Source of the DNA: Clostridium pasteurianum
GTDB lineage: Bacteria; Bacillota; Clostridia; Clostridiales; Clostridiaceae
Length of the DNA stretch: 64,000 nucleotides
NCBI RefSeq assembly: GCF_001705235.1
Contig: NZ_MCGV01000001.1
Span: forward strand, 930,001-994,000
Direction: 5' to 3'
Below the pieces are notes generated by a model. It was not told where the DNA came from. It saw only the letters and a program-made list of their open reading frames with translations, and did no database searches. Of the stretch, positions 26,603 to 34,503 are shown in pieces. The translations under genes and the position numbers were made by a program. Numbering within the stretch: position 1 is the stretch's first letter; each line of letters begins with the position of its first letter.

Positions 26603-28090
26603 TTACTTCAAGAACTTTCTAACCATTTCTTTCATTTCACCTTTTTTGCATACATTCTTATGAAGAATTTCTCTTTTATTGAGTCCCTTTACTCCTGCAG
26701 GTATATCTGATTTCATAATCTCACTCATTTTCTCCATGAGTTCAAAATCATCATATTTACTGTATTTGTCATCAAGTGATGTCATAACAGCATTAGTAAA
26801 CTTATATGGACTTGCAGTTGATGCTATAACGGTTTTTGTAATATCTGAAGTATTTCTTACATAGTCCTCATAAACACTGTAGGCTACAGCTGTATGAGTA
26901 TCTATTAAATATTTATTTTCATTATACATCTTATTTATAGCTGATTTAGTTTTAGCTTCTGTTGCATAGCCTCCATAAAACTCTTTAAGTTTTTCCTTCA
27001 TGCTGTCTGTTATATTGTATTTACCCTTAGTATTAAGTTCTTTCATAAAGTTTGATACCTTGCCAGAATCCCTATCACACACAAGATAAATTAATCTTTC
27101 AAGGTTACTTGAAATTAAAATATCCATAGAAGGTGAAATTGTTGTTACAAATTCTCTATTTTTATCATAGCTGCCACTTTCAAAGAAATCATACAATACC
27201 TTATTATCATTAGAAGCGCATATGAGCTTATTTATAGGTAGTCCCATATTCTTTGCAAAATAAGCTGCTAATATGTTTCCAAAGTTACCTGTTGGAACTA
27301 CGAAATTTATTTTTTCTCCGAACTTAATTTCGCCTCTTGAACACATTTTTGCATAAGCATAAAAATAATATACGACTTGAGGTACTAATCTTCCTATATT
27401 AATTGAGTTTGCAGATGAAAAAACTGCACCATCGTCTTTAATCTCTTTAATAAACTCTTTATCAGTGAAAATCTTCTTAACTCCACTCTGTGCATCATCA
27501 AAGTTTCCTTCAATACCAACTACATGTGTATTTTTACCTGCTTGAGTTACCATTTGAAGTCTCTGAACTTCACTTACACCATCATTTGGGAAAAACACTA
27601 TTATTTCAGTACCATCAACGTCTTTAAATCCTGCTAAGGCTGCTTTGCCTGTATCTCCTGATGTAGCTGTCAATATAACTATTTTATCTTGAATTCCATT
27701 TTTCTTTGCTGCTGTTTTTAAAAGATACGGTAAAATGGAGAGTGCCATATCCTTAAATGCAAGAGTAGGTCCATGGTATAATTCTAGAAAATAAGCATCT
27801 CCTGCTTTTTTTAAAGGTACTATTTCCTCTGTATCAAATTTACTGTCATAAGCTCTGTCAATGCATGACTTTAATTCCTCTTCTGCAAAATCAGTAAAAA
27901 AGCTACTCATAACATTGTATGCTAATTCTTTATAATCTAAATTAACTATATCTTTAAGTTCACAATTAAGCTTAGGGATTCTGCTCGGAACGTACAAACC
28001 GCCATCTTCTGATATACCCTTTAAGATAGCTTGTGATGCTAAAATTTTCACATCATTATTTCTTGTGCTCCTATAATATATATGTTCCAT
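26603..28090 (-). CDS. thrC: Threonine synthase
   Basis: A 495-residue PLP enzyme making threonine from O-phosphohomoserine. The N-terminus has YYRSTRNN, and the PLP-lysine segment is LELYHGPTLAFKDMALSILP, followed by ATSGDTGKAALAGF and the cofactor-phosphate region VPTGNFGNILAAYFAKNMG. Length and order fit the long bacterial/fungal-type ThrC. GGAGGAA precedes the start, 16 bases after hom. Its TAA stop lies in a GAAGTAACAGT sequence that repeats the end of palindromic element 3b, so the 3' end was probably reshaped by that element. Confidence 0.95.
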   Translation of the reverse strand: MEHIYYRSTRNNDVKILASQAILKGISEDGGLYVPSRIPKLNCELKDIVNLDYKELAYNVMSSFFTDFAEEELKSCIDRAYDSKFDTEEIVPLKKAGDAYFLELYHGPTLAFKDMALSILPYLLKTAAKKNGIQDKIVILTATSGDTGKAALAGFKDVDGTEIIVFFPNDGVSEVQRLQMVTQAGKNTHVVGIEGNFDDAQSGVKKIFTDKEFIKEIKDDGAVFSSANSINIGRLVPQVVYYFYAYAKMCSRGEIKFGEKINFVVPTGNFGNILAAYFAKNMGLPINKLICASNDNKVLYDFFESGSYDKNREFVTTISPSMDILISSNLERLIYLVCDRDSGKVSNFMKELNTKGKYNITDSMKEKLKEFYGGYATEAKTKSAINKMYNENKYLIDTHTAVAYSVYEDYVRNTSDITKTVIASTASPYKFTNAVMTSLDDKYSKYDDFELMEKMSEIMKSDIPAGVKGLNKREILHKNVCKKGEMKEMVRKFLK

Positions 28091-28106
28091 TAATATTCCT
28101 CCAAAT

Positions 28107-29396
28107 TTACTGTATATTTTCTATTCTTATAAGATTATCTATATTCTTAGTGTACTTAGATTTCTTAATTCTTTCAATTGCGTTATTTATCATGCCTTCA
28201 TGAGCTGAATGAGTAAAGTAAACTACAGTAACAAACTCTTCTCTTTTTCCTTTTTGCATAACGGAAAGAAGACTTACTCCCTCTTCTCCAAAAATCATTG
28301 AAATTTCACCTAAGACACCAGGTAAATCTCTAACTGTTATTCTCACATAATACTCACTTACTGTTTGATCCATAGAATTTATTTTTCTATTTCTAAAGTT
28401 ATTTTTAACCGTACTTATTGCAGATAGATCAACATTTCCTCTTAGTATTGATATAACATCAGCTACAACTGCACTACCCGTTGGAAGATCTCCAGCACCT
28501 CTTCCGTAAAGCATTATATCCCCAACAGCATTTCCTTTTATAAATATTGCATTAAATGAATCATTAACGCTTGCAAGAGGATGTCTTTCTGGTATCATTG
28601 CAGGATGAACTCTCATCTCAAGTCCTGTTTCGGTTTCTTTAACTATAGCAATTAATTTTATTACATACCCAAATTCTCTAGCAAATTCTATATCAATAGG
28701 TTCTATCTTTGTTATTCCTTCTCTGTATATATCTTTAACATTAATCTTAGTTCCAAACGAAAGAGAGCTTAATATAGCAAGCTTATACATAGCATCATAA
28801 GCTTCGATATCCGAAGTCGGATCAGCTTCTGCAAAACCTTTTTCCTGTGCTTCTTTTAATGCAGTTGCAAAATCCATTTTTTCAAGTGTCATTTTAGTCA
28901 AAATATAGTTTGTAGTTCCATTTATTATTCCTATAAGCTGCTCAATTTTATTCGCAGTAAGACTTTCATTTATAGCATGAATTATTGGTATTCCACCTGC
29001 GACGCTGGCTTCATAATAAAACATTACTCCTTCTTCTTCAGCAGCATTAAATAATTCATCGCCTTCTGTTGCAAGAAGCATTTTATTTGCAGTAACCACA
29101 TGCTTTTTATTCTTCATTGCTTTCAATATGTACTCTTTAGCAGGATTGATTCCACCTATAACTTCAACAACTATTTTTATTGAATCATCTTCAAGTATAT
29201 CATCAGGATTTACAGTAAGTATTTCACGTGGTACATCTACTCCCCTATTTTTTTCAACATCTCTTACGAGGATTTTAGCTATCTCTATATCGTAACCTGA
29301 TCTTCTTCTGATTTCTTCTTTATTGGTATTAAGTATTTTCCATACTCCTCTACCTACATTTCCAAGCCCCAAAATTCCTATTTTGACTTTATCCAT
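28107..29396 (-). CDS. hom: Homoserine dehydrogenase
   Basis: A 429-residue enzyme: NAD(P)-binding domain with GLGNVGRGVW, catalytic domain with GIINGTTNYILTKM and FAEADPTSDIEAYDAMYKLAILS, and a C-terminal ACT domain (about residues 350-429, VRDLPGVLGEISMIF) used for feedback control by threonine in this family. It reduces aspartate semialdehyde to homoserine. Operon hom-thrC with 16 bases between. AGGAGGGC precedes the start. Confidence 0.96.
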   Translation of the reverse strand: MDKVKIGILGLGNVGRGVWKILNTNKEEIRRRSGYDIEIAKILVRDVEKNRGVDVPREILTVNPDDILEDDSIKIVVEVIGGINPAKEYILKAMKNKKHVVTANKMLLATEGDELFNAAEEEGVMFYYEASVAGGIPIIHAINESLTANKIEQLIGIINGTTNYILTKMTLEKMDFATALKEAQEKGFAEADPTSDIEAYDAMYKLAILSSLSFGTKINVKDIYREGITKIEPIDIEFAREFGYVIKLIAIVKETETGLEMRVHPAMIPERHPLASVNDSFNAIFIKGNAVGDIMLYGRGAGDLPTGSAVVADVISILRGNVDLSAISTVKNNFRNRKINSMDQTVSEYYVRITVRDLPGVLGEISMIFGEEGVSLLSVMQKGKREEFVTVVYFTHSAHEGMINNAIERIKKSKYTKNIDNLIRIENIQ

Positions 29397-29433
29397 TATT
29401 AGCCCTCCTAAAATTTACAATGATCATAATAAT

Positions 29434-29462
29434 ATCTTAGCATGTTTTAGGTTAAAATACAA
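29434..29462 (-). promoter_or_regulatory. Predicted promoter of hom-thrC
   Basis: On the minus strand TTGTAT, 17 bases, TAAGAT, about 40 bases before the hom start codon. It looks like a vegetative sigma-factor promoter. No leader structure or T-box is seen. Confidence 0.5.
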
Positions 29463-29542
29463 TTGTTTGTGTAATATATACACGCACTATAATTGCAAGA
29501 AATATAATTGTCACTTAATCCTTACATTTTATATGAAATCAC

Positions 29543-29573
29543 AAAAAAGATGCTGAATCATCACAGCATCTTA
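29543..29573 (-). terminator. Terminator after the small Cys-rich gene
   Basis: On the minus strand AAGATGCTG, loop TGATGATT, CAGCATCTT then TTTTGTG. It separates the Cys-rich gene from hom. Confidence 0.85.
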
Positions 29574-29580
29574 TATAAAT

Positions 29581-29799
29581 TTATGCATTTTCTATTCTCT
29601 TCTTGTAATAATCTTCTTCTGGAAATTTTTTGTTTTTCCTTGTAAAGTAATCATAATATACATTTGCATCTCTATCATCAAATTTTTCAATATTCTTAAA
29701 GGGACATTCTTCTTTAGTATCGTCACTTTTATAAAAAATACATTCTTCAAAGCATGAACTTTCTTTTTCCGCAGTAGTTAAAAACGGACAATTTGCCAT
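29581..29799 (-). CDS. Small Cys-rich conserved-type protein
   Basis: A 72-residue protein with five cysteines in a spaced pattern: MANCPFLTT, SSCFEECIFY, EECPFKNIE. The repeated CPF and EC spacing suggests a small metal or iron-sulfur site, but I do not recognise the family. The ATG at 29799 follows GGAGGCG; an upstream in-frame ATG gives a hydrophobic leader without a ribosome site. Monocistronic, with a terminator right behind it. Function unknown. Confidence 0.7.
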   Translation of the reverse strand: MANCPFLTTAEKESSCFEECIFYKSDDTKEECPFKNIEKFDDRDANVYYDYFTRKNKKFPEEDYYKKRIENA

Positions 29800-29853
29800 A
29801 AAAACGCCTCCATCAATAAAAATATATATTATATTATAAACTATACTGTACAA

Positions 29854-30031
29854 AATAGAAAGTATTTTCTTATATTTTTGAAAATTCTATATTAATGAAA
29901 TTTAATAGAATTTTTATACTCTTTTTATTTATTTAAAATAATTTATAACCAAGTATTTATTCCTTAACACACTTTTTATGCTATAATAAATTTGTATTGA
30001 TAATTTTAATATTGATAATTATATTTTTAAA
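29854..30031. other. Intergenic, AT-rich
   Basis: Between the Cys-rich gene and palindrome B copy 3. No gene or structure seen; presumably holds the divergent promoters. Confidence 0.4.
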
Positions 30032-30127
30032 TGGTTCCCAGTTCAACTATTAAATTATACGTACACCAAAATGCTTTGATATTAGCATTTTGGAACACAT
30101 ATAACTTAAGTTTGACCTTGTGAGCCA
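30032..30127. repeat. Palindrome family B, copy 3
   Basis: 96-bp palindrome with arms of about 44 bp. Left TGGTTCCCAGTTCAACTATT then ATACGTACACCAAAATGCT; right reversed TGGCTCACAAGGTCAAACTT then ATATGTGTTCCAAAATGCT. Apical loop TTGATATT. It lies upstream of the membrane protein gene at 30193, as copies 1 and 2 lie upstream of pncB. Confidence 0.85.
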
Positions 30128-30192
30128 TATACATTACATACTTAATTATTTAACTAAAGTATGAGTTAGTTTGTACGGAGATGATGTTAATT

Positions 30193-30690
30193 ATGAAAAA
30201 TAAGCTATTAAACAATTTTTTAGTATTTTTCATTTGTTTTATATTAGGTCCAGTGCTGCTTTACACAATTTTAAGATTCACGGTCTTCAGTTATATAACA
30301 TACTTTTTTACAAAGCAGTATATTATACAAATGTACTTTTTTGTCGCAATAGTGGGCTTTATAATTTTCTTACTATTACGTTCCTCTAAAAGCTTACTAG
30401 TATATAAATTAAGTAAAATTCCAACAATAAAATCAAAAGTTATATCAATTACAAAATTAAATGAAAAATCAATAAATCTTGGTATACTTGAAATTGATGT
30501 TGATTCTGATGATGTTTATATAGTAAAATTCAAACATAATAATAAGGTAATAAATAAAGTAATACAAAAAAATGATATAAAAGTTGATTTGCAAACGAAC
30601 GAAGAACCCTATGTTGAATATAAATATTGGGATCTAATGCATTTCTTTGATAAGTTCCACAACATAACAGTTCACGCTAAAAAAATATAA
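30193..30690 (+). CDS. Membrane protein of unknown function
   Basis: A 165-residue protein with two N-terminal membrane segments (about residues 8-33 and 42-62) and a cytoplasmic or extracellular tail of about 100 residues, mostly predicted beta-strand with many charged residues. I recognise no family motif. ACGGAG lies 12 bases before the ATG at 30193; two earlier in-frame ATGs are too close to it. Monocistronic, with its own terminator. Confidence 0.6.
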   Translation: MKNKLLNNFLVFFICFILGPVLLYTILRFTVFSYITYFFTKQYIIQMYFFVAIVGFIIFLLLRSSKSLLVYKLSKIPTIKSKVISITKLNEKSINLGILEIDVDSDDVYIVKFKHNNKVINKVIQKNDIKVDLQTNEEPYVEYKYWDLMHFFDKFHNITVHAKKI

Positions 30691-30702
30691 ATACTTTGAT
30701 AG

Positions 30703-30750
30703 AAATAAAATTGCAGAAGTTATTAAAACTTACTGCAATTTTATTTTTAT
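30703..30750 (+). terminator. Terminator
   Basis: AAATAAAATTGCAG pairs with CTGCAATTTTATTT around a 16-base loop, followed by TTAT. The paired arm ends in T-rich sequence. Confidence 0.8.
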
Positions 30751-30905
30751 ATAATAAATTACTCTCTAATTTAAATATCTTCATGTCACTACAATTTTTT
30801 CATTAATTATACTGCTCATTATGAATAGTTTATTTTTTTTAGGAAACACTTATATAGAACTAAAAATTTGTAATTTGGTTAACTATATAATCAGAGGTGA
30901 ATTTT

Positions 30906-31253
30906 ATGAGAGTTACAATAATATCGTTATCGTATTTCTTCCTAGCCATAACAGTAATAGGAATTTTACTTTCAATATATTACAAAAGTCTAGTTGCCAA
31001 AACAACTCCTGGAAAAAGGACTCGTGAAAAAATTCTAGGTGATATGAAAGACCCAATTTCATGGAGGGAAAGAAACTCTAAATTATCACATTTATCAATG
31101 TTTTGGACTGTCGTATCTTTTGTACTTTTTTTGTACATAAGCTTTGCTTTAAGATTAGGTTCAATCTCTGTAATATACATTTTTGCGTACATAGCTTTAA
31201 TAGTAGTATCGTTATTTTTCGTTAGATCAAAACATAAATCCAACGAAAAATAA
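30906..31253 (+). CDS. Small three-helix membrane protein, DUF-like
   Basis: A 115-residue protein with an N-terminal membrane helix (residues about 4-25), a charged middle (TTPGKRTREKILGDMKDPISWRERN), then two more helices and a basic tail. I recognise no family. The ATG at 30906 follows AGAGGTGA; an in-frame GTG 9 bases upstream overlaps it. Monocistronic, between a terminator and a composite repeat block. Confidence 0.6.
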   Translation: MRVTIISLSYFFLAITVIGILLSIYYKSLVAKTTPGKRTREKILGDMKDPISWRERNSKLSHLSMFWTVVSFVLFLYISFALRLGSISVIYIFAYIALIVVSLFFVRSKHKSNEK

Positions 31254-31393
31254 TATGATTGTTATCCTTCTTAACCATATAAAAGCACTCTTATCATATG
31301 CGAGTTATTAAAATTTTAACCCTGTATAAACTTTTAATTCAGACTTTCCACAGAGGAGCAGAAGAAAATCTTCCTTGCCCCTACCTCCTATGT

Positions 31394-31512
31394 GAAGTAA
31401 CAATATTTTGGAAACAATTTAAATAAAACTCAATAAGTCTTGATTCAAATTATAAAAAGACTTAGTAATTTTAATTTGTCTGAGTAATCCTCCCAGCGAG
31501 TTATTAAACATT
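31394..31512. repeat. Long palindromic element, half copy 4a
   Basis: Left arm GAAGTAACAATATTTTGGAA, inner CAAATTATAAAAAGACTTAG and centre AATTTGTCTGAG plus CAGCGAGTTATT; right arm missing, as in half copy 3a. Confidence 0.8.
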
Positions 31513-31588
31513 TAGCCTCGAATAATCTTTTCGCCCAGATTTTCCGCAGCGTAGCGGAAGAAAATCCTCCTTGCCTTTCCTTCTACGC

Positions 31589-31776
31589 GAAGTACCAGTA
31601 GTTTGAACACTATTTAAATAAAACTCAATAAGACTTTGCCTCAAATTATAAAAAGACTTAGATGTTTCAATTTGTCTAAGCTTCTTTTCAGCGAGTTATT
31701 GAAACTTCTTAGGATTTTTATAATTTGGGGCTTAGTCTTATGAGTTTTATTTAATGTTTCAAACTACTGGTACTTC
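31589..31776. repeat. Long palindromic element, copy 4b
   Basis: 188-bp palindrome. Outer arms GAAGTACCAGTAGTTTGAAC / GAAGTACCAGTAGTTTGAAA, a variant shared by both arms and by no other copy. Inner arms include CTCAAATTATAAAAA / CCCAAATTATAAAAA. The centre is oriented as in copies 3b and 6. Confidence 0.9.
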
Positions 31777-31802
31777 ACAATTGTTAATTTTATCTTAATC
31801 CA

Positions 31803-31831
31803 TTGTTCTTACAATACTAAAATGTTATACT
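31803..31831 (+). promoter_or_regulatory. Predicted promoter of the D-Ala-D-Ala carboxypeptidase gene
   Basis: TTGTTC, 17 bases, TATACT, about 70 bases before the start codon. Confidence 0.5.
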
Positions 31832-31845
31832 CATATGGTAGACTT

Positions 31846-31870
31846 TGTAGGTTTGAGCATTAAACCTACA
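31846..31870 (+). other. Leader hairpin before the carboxypeptidase gene
   Basis: TGTAGGTTT, loop GAGCATT, AAACCTACA: a perfect 9-bp stem near the 5' end of the predicted transcript. It may protect or regulate the mRNA. No T-run follows, so it is not a terminator. Confidence 0.55.
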
Positions 31871-31899
31871 TATAAAAAAAGCAATTGGAGCGATGAATT

Positions 31900-33174
31900 T
31901 TGAAACATAAGATTTTATCTATTTTATTATCAGTAATTATTATTTCTTCTTTTTCATCAAATGTATTAGCAGCAGCTAATGAACCAAATATCGTTGGAAC
32001 TTCTGCTATATCAATTAATGCCAAAACAGGGGAAGTTATTTATTCTAAAAATCCAGATTCAAAAATTTTTCCTGCAAGTACAACAAAACTTTTAACTTCA
32101 ATAATACTAAATCAATATAAAAAACCTTCTGATTATATGTATTATTCGGTTAGTGCTAAAGAACAACCTGAATCTTCTTTCGATAAAAACATTCATGCAC
32201 TAAATGTAGGTGAAAGATTATCCGCTGACGATGTTCTTAAAAGTCTTTTAATGTATTCTGCAAATGATATGGCATATGTAATAGCTTCTAATATAATAAA
32301 TAAAAACAATGCACCTGCCGTAGATGTTAGAAATGCTTTTTCAGTTATTATGAACAATGAAGTAAAAAAATTAGGTCTAAAAAATACTCATTTTGTAACT
32401 CCTAATGGGCTTCATGATCCTGATCATTATTCAACCGCATATGATATGAGTAGAATAGCCAAAGCTGCATTTTCTATAAACTGGATACAAAAAACAATTT
32501 CCACACAAAAAACAACAATCACACTTGATAATGGTACTAAATGTGAAATTAAAAATACCAATAAAATAATAGACCCCAAAGAACCTGTTTATGATAAAAC
32601 CTGCATAGGTGGAAAAACAGGATTTACAAATGAAGCTGGGCGATGCCTTATAACTATATTTAATAGAAATGGTGAAAAAATAATAGGCGTAGTAATGAAA
32701 TCAGTTTATGACAAAGATGATCTTCAAGTTTTTAAAGATATGGACAATGTTATAAACTATAGCTACAACATAAAACCAACTATTTTGTATAAGGAAAATC
32801 AAGTTTATAGCTATGAAACAGTGCATTATAAGCTTTTTAAATATTTTGGGCCTGAAAAAACAATAAAAGTTCCTTTAATATTAAAGGATAATGTAACTTA
32901 TTACAAAAACTCATTTAACGATTCTGAAAAAAAATTAATAAAAAAAGTTTCTTTAAACGAATGGAATTTAAACAAAGATACTTCTGTTGGAACCTTAACT
33001 CTTAAGGAAAGAGATATGAAAAAAAGTTACAATCTTTATCCTTCTATTTCTTCAAATGATATTTTATCTGACAATAAATCTGTATATATTGGAACTTTTG
33101 TTTGTATAGTTCTTATTATTGGACTTGCAGTATTTGGCTGCATAAAATTTTTCAGAAGAAAAGACAGATGGTAA
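31900..33174 (+). CDS. D-alanyl-D-alanine carboxypeptidase (DacF type)
   Basis: A 424-residue penicillin-binding protein of the S11 family that trims the terminal D-Ala from peptidoglycan stem peptides. N-terminal signal peptide (residues 1-25, ending SSNVLAAA). Active-site motifs: ASTTKLLT (SxxK), YSANDMA (SxN) and GGKTGFTNEAGRCL (KTG). A beta-rich C-terminal domain is followed by a membrane helix and basic tail (FFRRKDRW), so the enzyme sits outside the membrane. Start is TTG, 9 bases after GGAG; the nearby ATG is out of frame. A long palindromic element starts 7 bases after the stop. Confidence 0.93.
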   Translation: MKHKILSILLSVIIISSFSSNVLAAANEPNIVGTSAISINAKTGEVIYSKNPDSKIFPASTTKLLTSIILNQYKKPSDYMYYSVSAKEQPESSFDKNIHALNVGERLSADDVLKSLLMYSANDMAYVIASNIINKNNAPAVDVRNAFSVIMNNEVKKLGLKNTHFVTPNGLHDPDHYSTAYDMSRIAKAAFSINWIQKTISTQKTTITLDNGTKCEIKNTNKIIDPKEPVYDKTCIGGKTGFTNEAGRCLITIFNRNGEKIIGVVMKSVYDKDDLQVFKDMDNVINYSYNIKPTILYKENQVYSYETVHYKLFKYFGPEKTIKVPLILKDNVTYYKNSFNDSEKKLIKKVSLNEWNLNKDTSVGTLTLKERDMKKSYNLYPSISSNDILSDNKSVYIGTFVCIVLIIGLAVFGCIKFFRRKDRW

Positions 33175-33181
33175 TTAAGTA

Positions 33182-33371
33182 AGAAGTAATAGTATTTTGG
33201 AAACATTAAATAAAACTCATAAGTCTAAGTTCGAAATTACAAAAAGACTAAGAAATTTTAATAACTCGCTGAGAAAATGCTCAAACAAATTAAAAATTCT
33301 AAGTCTTTTTATAATTTCAAACAAGACTTATTGAATTTTATTTAAACCATTTCCAAAATACTATTACTTCT
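33182..33371. repeat. Long palindromic element, copy 5
   Basis: 190-bp palindrome starting 7 bases after the carboxypeptidase stop. Outer arms AGAAGTAATAGTATTTTGGA match on both sides; inner arms GAAATTACAAAAAGACT / GAAATTATAAAAAGACT. The centre AATAACTCGCTGAGAAAATG plus CTCAAACAAATT contains a small TGAG/CTCA hairpin. Confidence 0.9.
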
Positions 33372-33377
33372 CTAAAA

Positions 33378-33634
33378 ATAAAAGCAAGGTAAATTTTTCT
33401 CCACTTCCTTACGAAAAATATCATAATATATTATAGAAGAATAATGGGATTACGTTCCAAACACCTCATATGATAGTTATATTTCTTGATATAGAATTCT
33501 AATGTCAAAAAACAAACTCATTACCTCCTAACGGGCAAAACAATGTAAGTAACTCACAGATTAATGATGGCTAGTATACCTTATTTACACCTAAAATTCC
33601 GTAGACACGGAGGAATTTTTTCCTTGCTTTACTC
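33378..33634. repeat. Linker modules between palindromes 5 and 6
   Basis: Begins AAAGCAAGG plus the hairpin ATTTTTC / GAAAAAT, passes an unassigned stretch with CATATGATAG and ACCTCCTAACGGG, and ends with the inverted copy of module S (33581-33634), which matches 25958-26011 at 51 of 54 positions by eye. No gene is seen. Confidence 0.75.
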
Positions 33635-33640
33635 TCTAAT

Positions 33641-33824
33641 CGAAGTAACAATGTTTTGCAACAATTTAAAAAAATTCTAATAAATCTTGGTGAAAAAATC
33701 ATAAAATACTTAGATATTTTAATTGTCTGACCGCTAGGGAGTTATTGAAATATCTTAGTATTTTATGATTTTTCCATCTTAGATTTATAGAATTTTTTTA
33801 ATGTTACAAAGCATTATTACTTCG
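33641..33824. repeat. Long palindromic element, copy 6
   Basis: 184-bp palindrome. Outer arms CGAAGTAACAATGTTTTGCA / CGAAGTAATAATGCTTTGTA; inner arms AAAATCATAAAATACTTAGA / AAAATCATAAAATACTAAGA. The right arm supplies the last six codons and the stop of the DUF488 gene. The centre is AATTGTCTGACC plus GGGAGTTATT. Confidence 0.9.
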
Positions 33825-34430
33825 AATTATCTCTTTATATCTTATTCTATATGCTTCTTCTATCATTTCATTTTTAAAATCATGTTCGTCCATTTCAAGA
33901 TCTTGTTTTTTTATAATACTCTCTATAGACAATTCTGCCACTTTTTTTATAAGTCCTACACCATATTTTTTTAAAAGTTCCTCTTCTATTTGCTTTTGAT
34001 CCTTTACAATTTCTTTACTTATTATATGTTTCACATAAATACACTTTTTAGTTAAGATATATCCTATTAATACACTTCTTATGCAATCCAAAGGTTCAAT
34101 TTTTTCACCCATAACAGCTATATTAAATCCTTTTATAAGTCCTTTTTCTATTCTATCTATCCCTTTTTTTATGTCTGTGCTTAATCTTACTTTTTCAAAA
34201 TTTAAAATCTCTTCACTATCAAAACTTTTGAAACTAAATTCACTATTCATAGGTATATAATATATGCCCTGCTTATTAATAAATTTCTTGAACTTGTCTA
34301 TCTTATTCATATCTATATAATTATTGCTTCTAATATCCACAACACAATTTATGTTATAGTCAAATAAAAGTGCTGTAAGCTCTTCATTAGTCTTCTCCCC
34401 TAATCCTACAGTATAAATTAAATTTTTCAT
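33804..34430 (-). CDS. DUF488 family protein
   Basis: A 208-residue protein of the DUF488 family: N-terminal IYTVGLGEKTNEELTALLFDYNINCVVDIRSNNY, then IYYIPMNSEF and FNIAVMGEKIEPLDCIRSVLIG, where relatives have a conserved Cys/His region. The biochemical role is unknown. GGAAAG precedes the ATG. The last six residues (RSNNAL) and stop codon are encoded inside the right arm of palindromic element 6, so its C-terminus was likely changed when that element arrived. Confidence 0.8.
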   Translation of the reverse strand: MKNLIYTVGLGEKTNEELTALLFDYNINCVVDIRSNNYIDMNKIDKFKKFINKQGIYYIPMNSEFSFKSFDSEEILNFEKVRLSTDIKKGIDRIEKGLIKGFNIAVMGEKIEPLDCIRSVLIGYILTKKCIYVKHIISKEIVKDQKQIEEELLKKYGVGLIKKVAELSIESIIKKQDLEMDEHDFKNEMIEEAYRIRYKEIIRSNNAL

Positions 34431-34503
34431 TTAAAACATCTTTCCTTATTTTAATTTAGTTTAAAGAACAAGTGACCTATCTACACTTATTTTTCTAACA
34501 TAT

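Larger units (their letters stand above)
26094..26606. repeat. Composite repeat block, copy I
   Basis: Order: ATATAAAAGC and TATCATATGCGA, a hairpin module (AGATTTTCCACA / TGTGGAAGAAAATCT then TCCTTGCC), a half palindrome (26215-26332), a second hairpin module (TTTTCCGC-AGCAGA-GCGGAAGAAAA), and a full palindrome (26407-26600). The same modules occur in the same order at 31275-31785. It fills the gap between the aminotransferase and thrC, which are convergent. Confidence 0.85.
31275..31785. repeat. Composite repeat block, copy II
   Basis: Same orientation and order of modules as 26094-26606: ATATAAAAGC, TATCATATGCGAG, hairpin module (TTTCCACA region, TTCCTTGCC), half palindrome (31394-31512), hairpin module (TTTTCCGC-AGCGTA-GCGGAAGAAAA), full palindrome (31589-31776). 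The copies differ at many single positions, often in paired fashion. Confidence 0.85.

Noticed and set aside
29397-29542. T-box or riboswitch before hom-thrC
   Set aside because: The leader after the predicted promoter is only about 30 bases and contains no T-box or aptamer motif.
30821-31027. 68-codon frame ahead of the small membrane protein gene
   Set aside because: Overlaps the better-supported gene at 30906, which has a ribosome site and membrane helices; this frame has neither.
25672-33824. CRISPR array
   Set aside because: Repeats are long, palindromic, dispersed and in both orientations, without regular spacers or cas genes.
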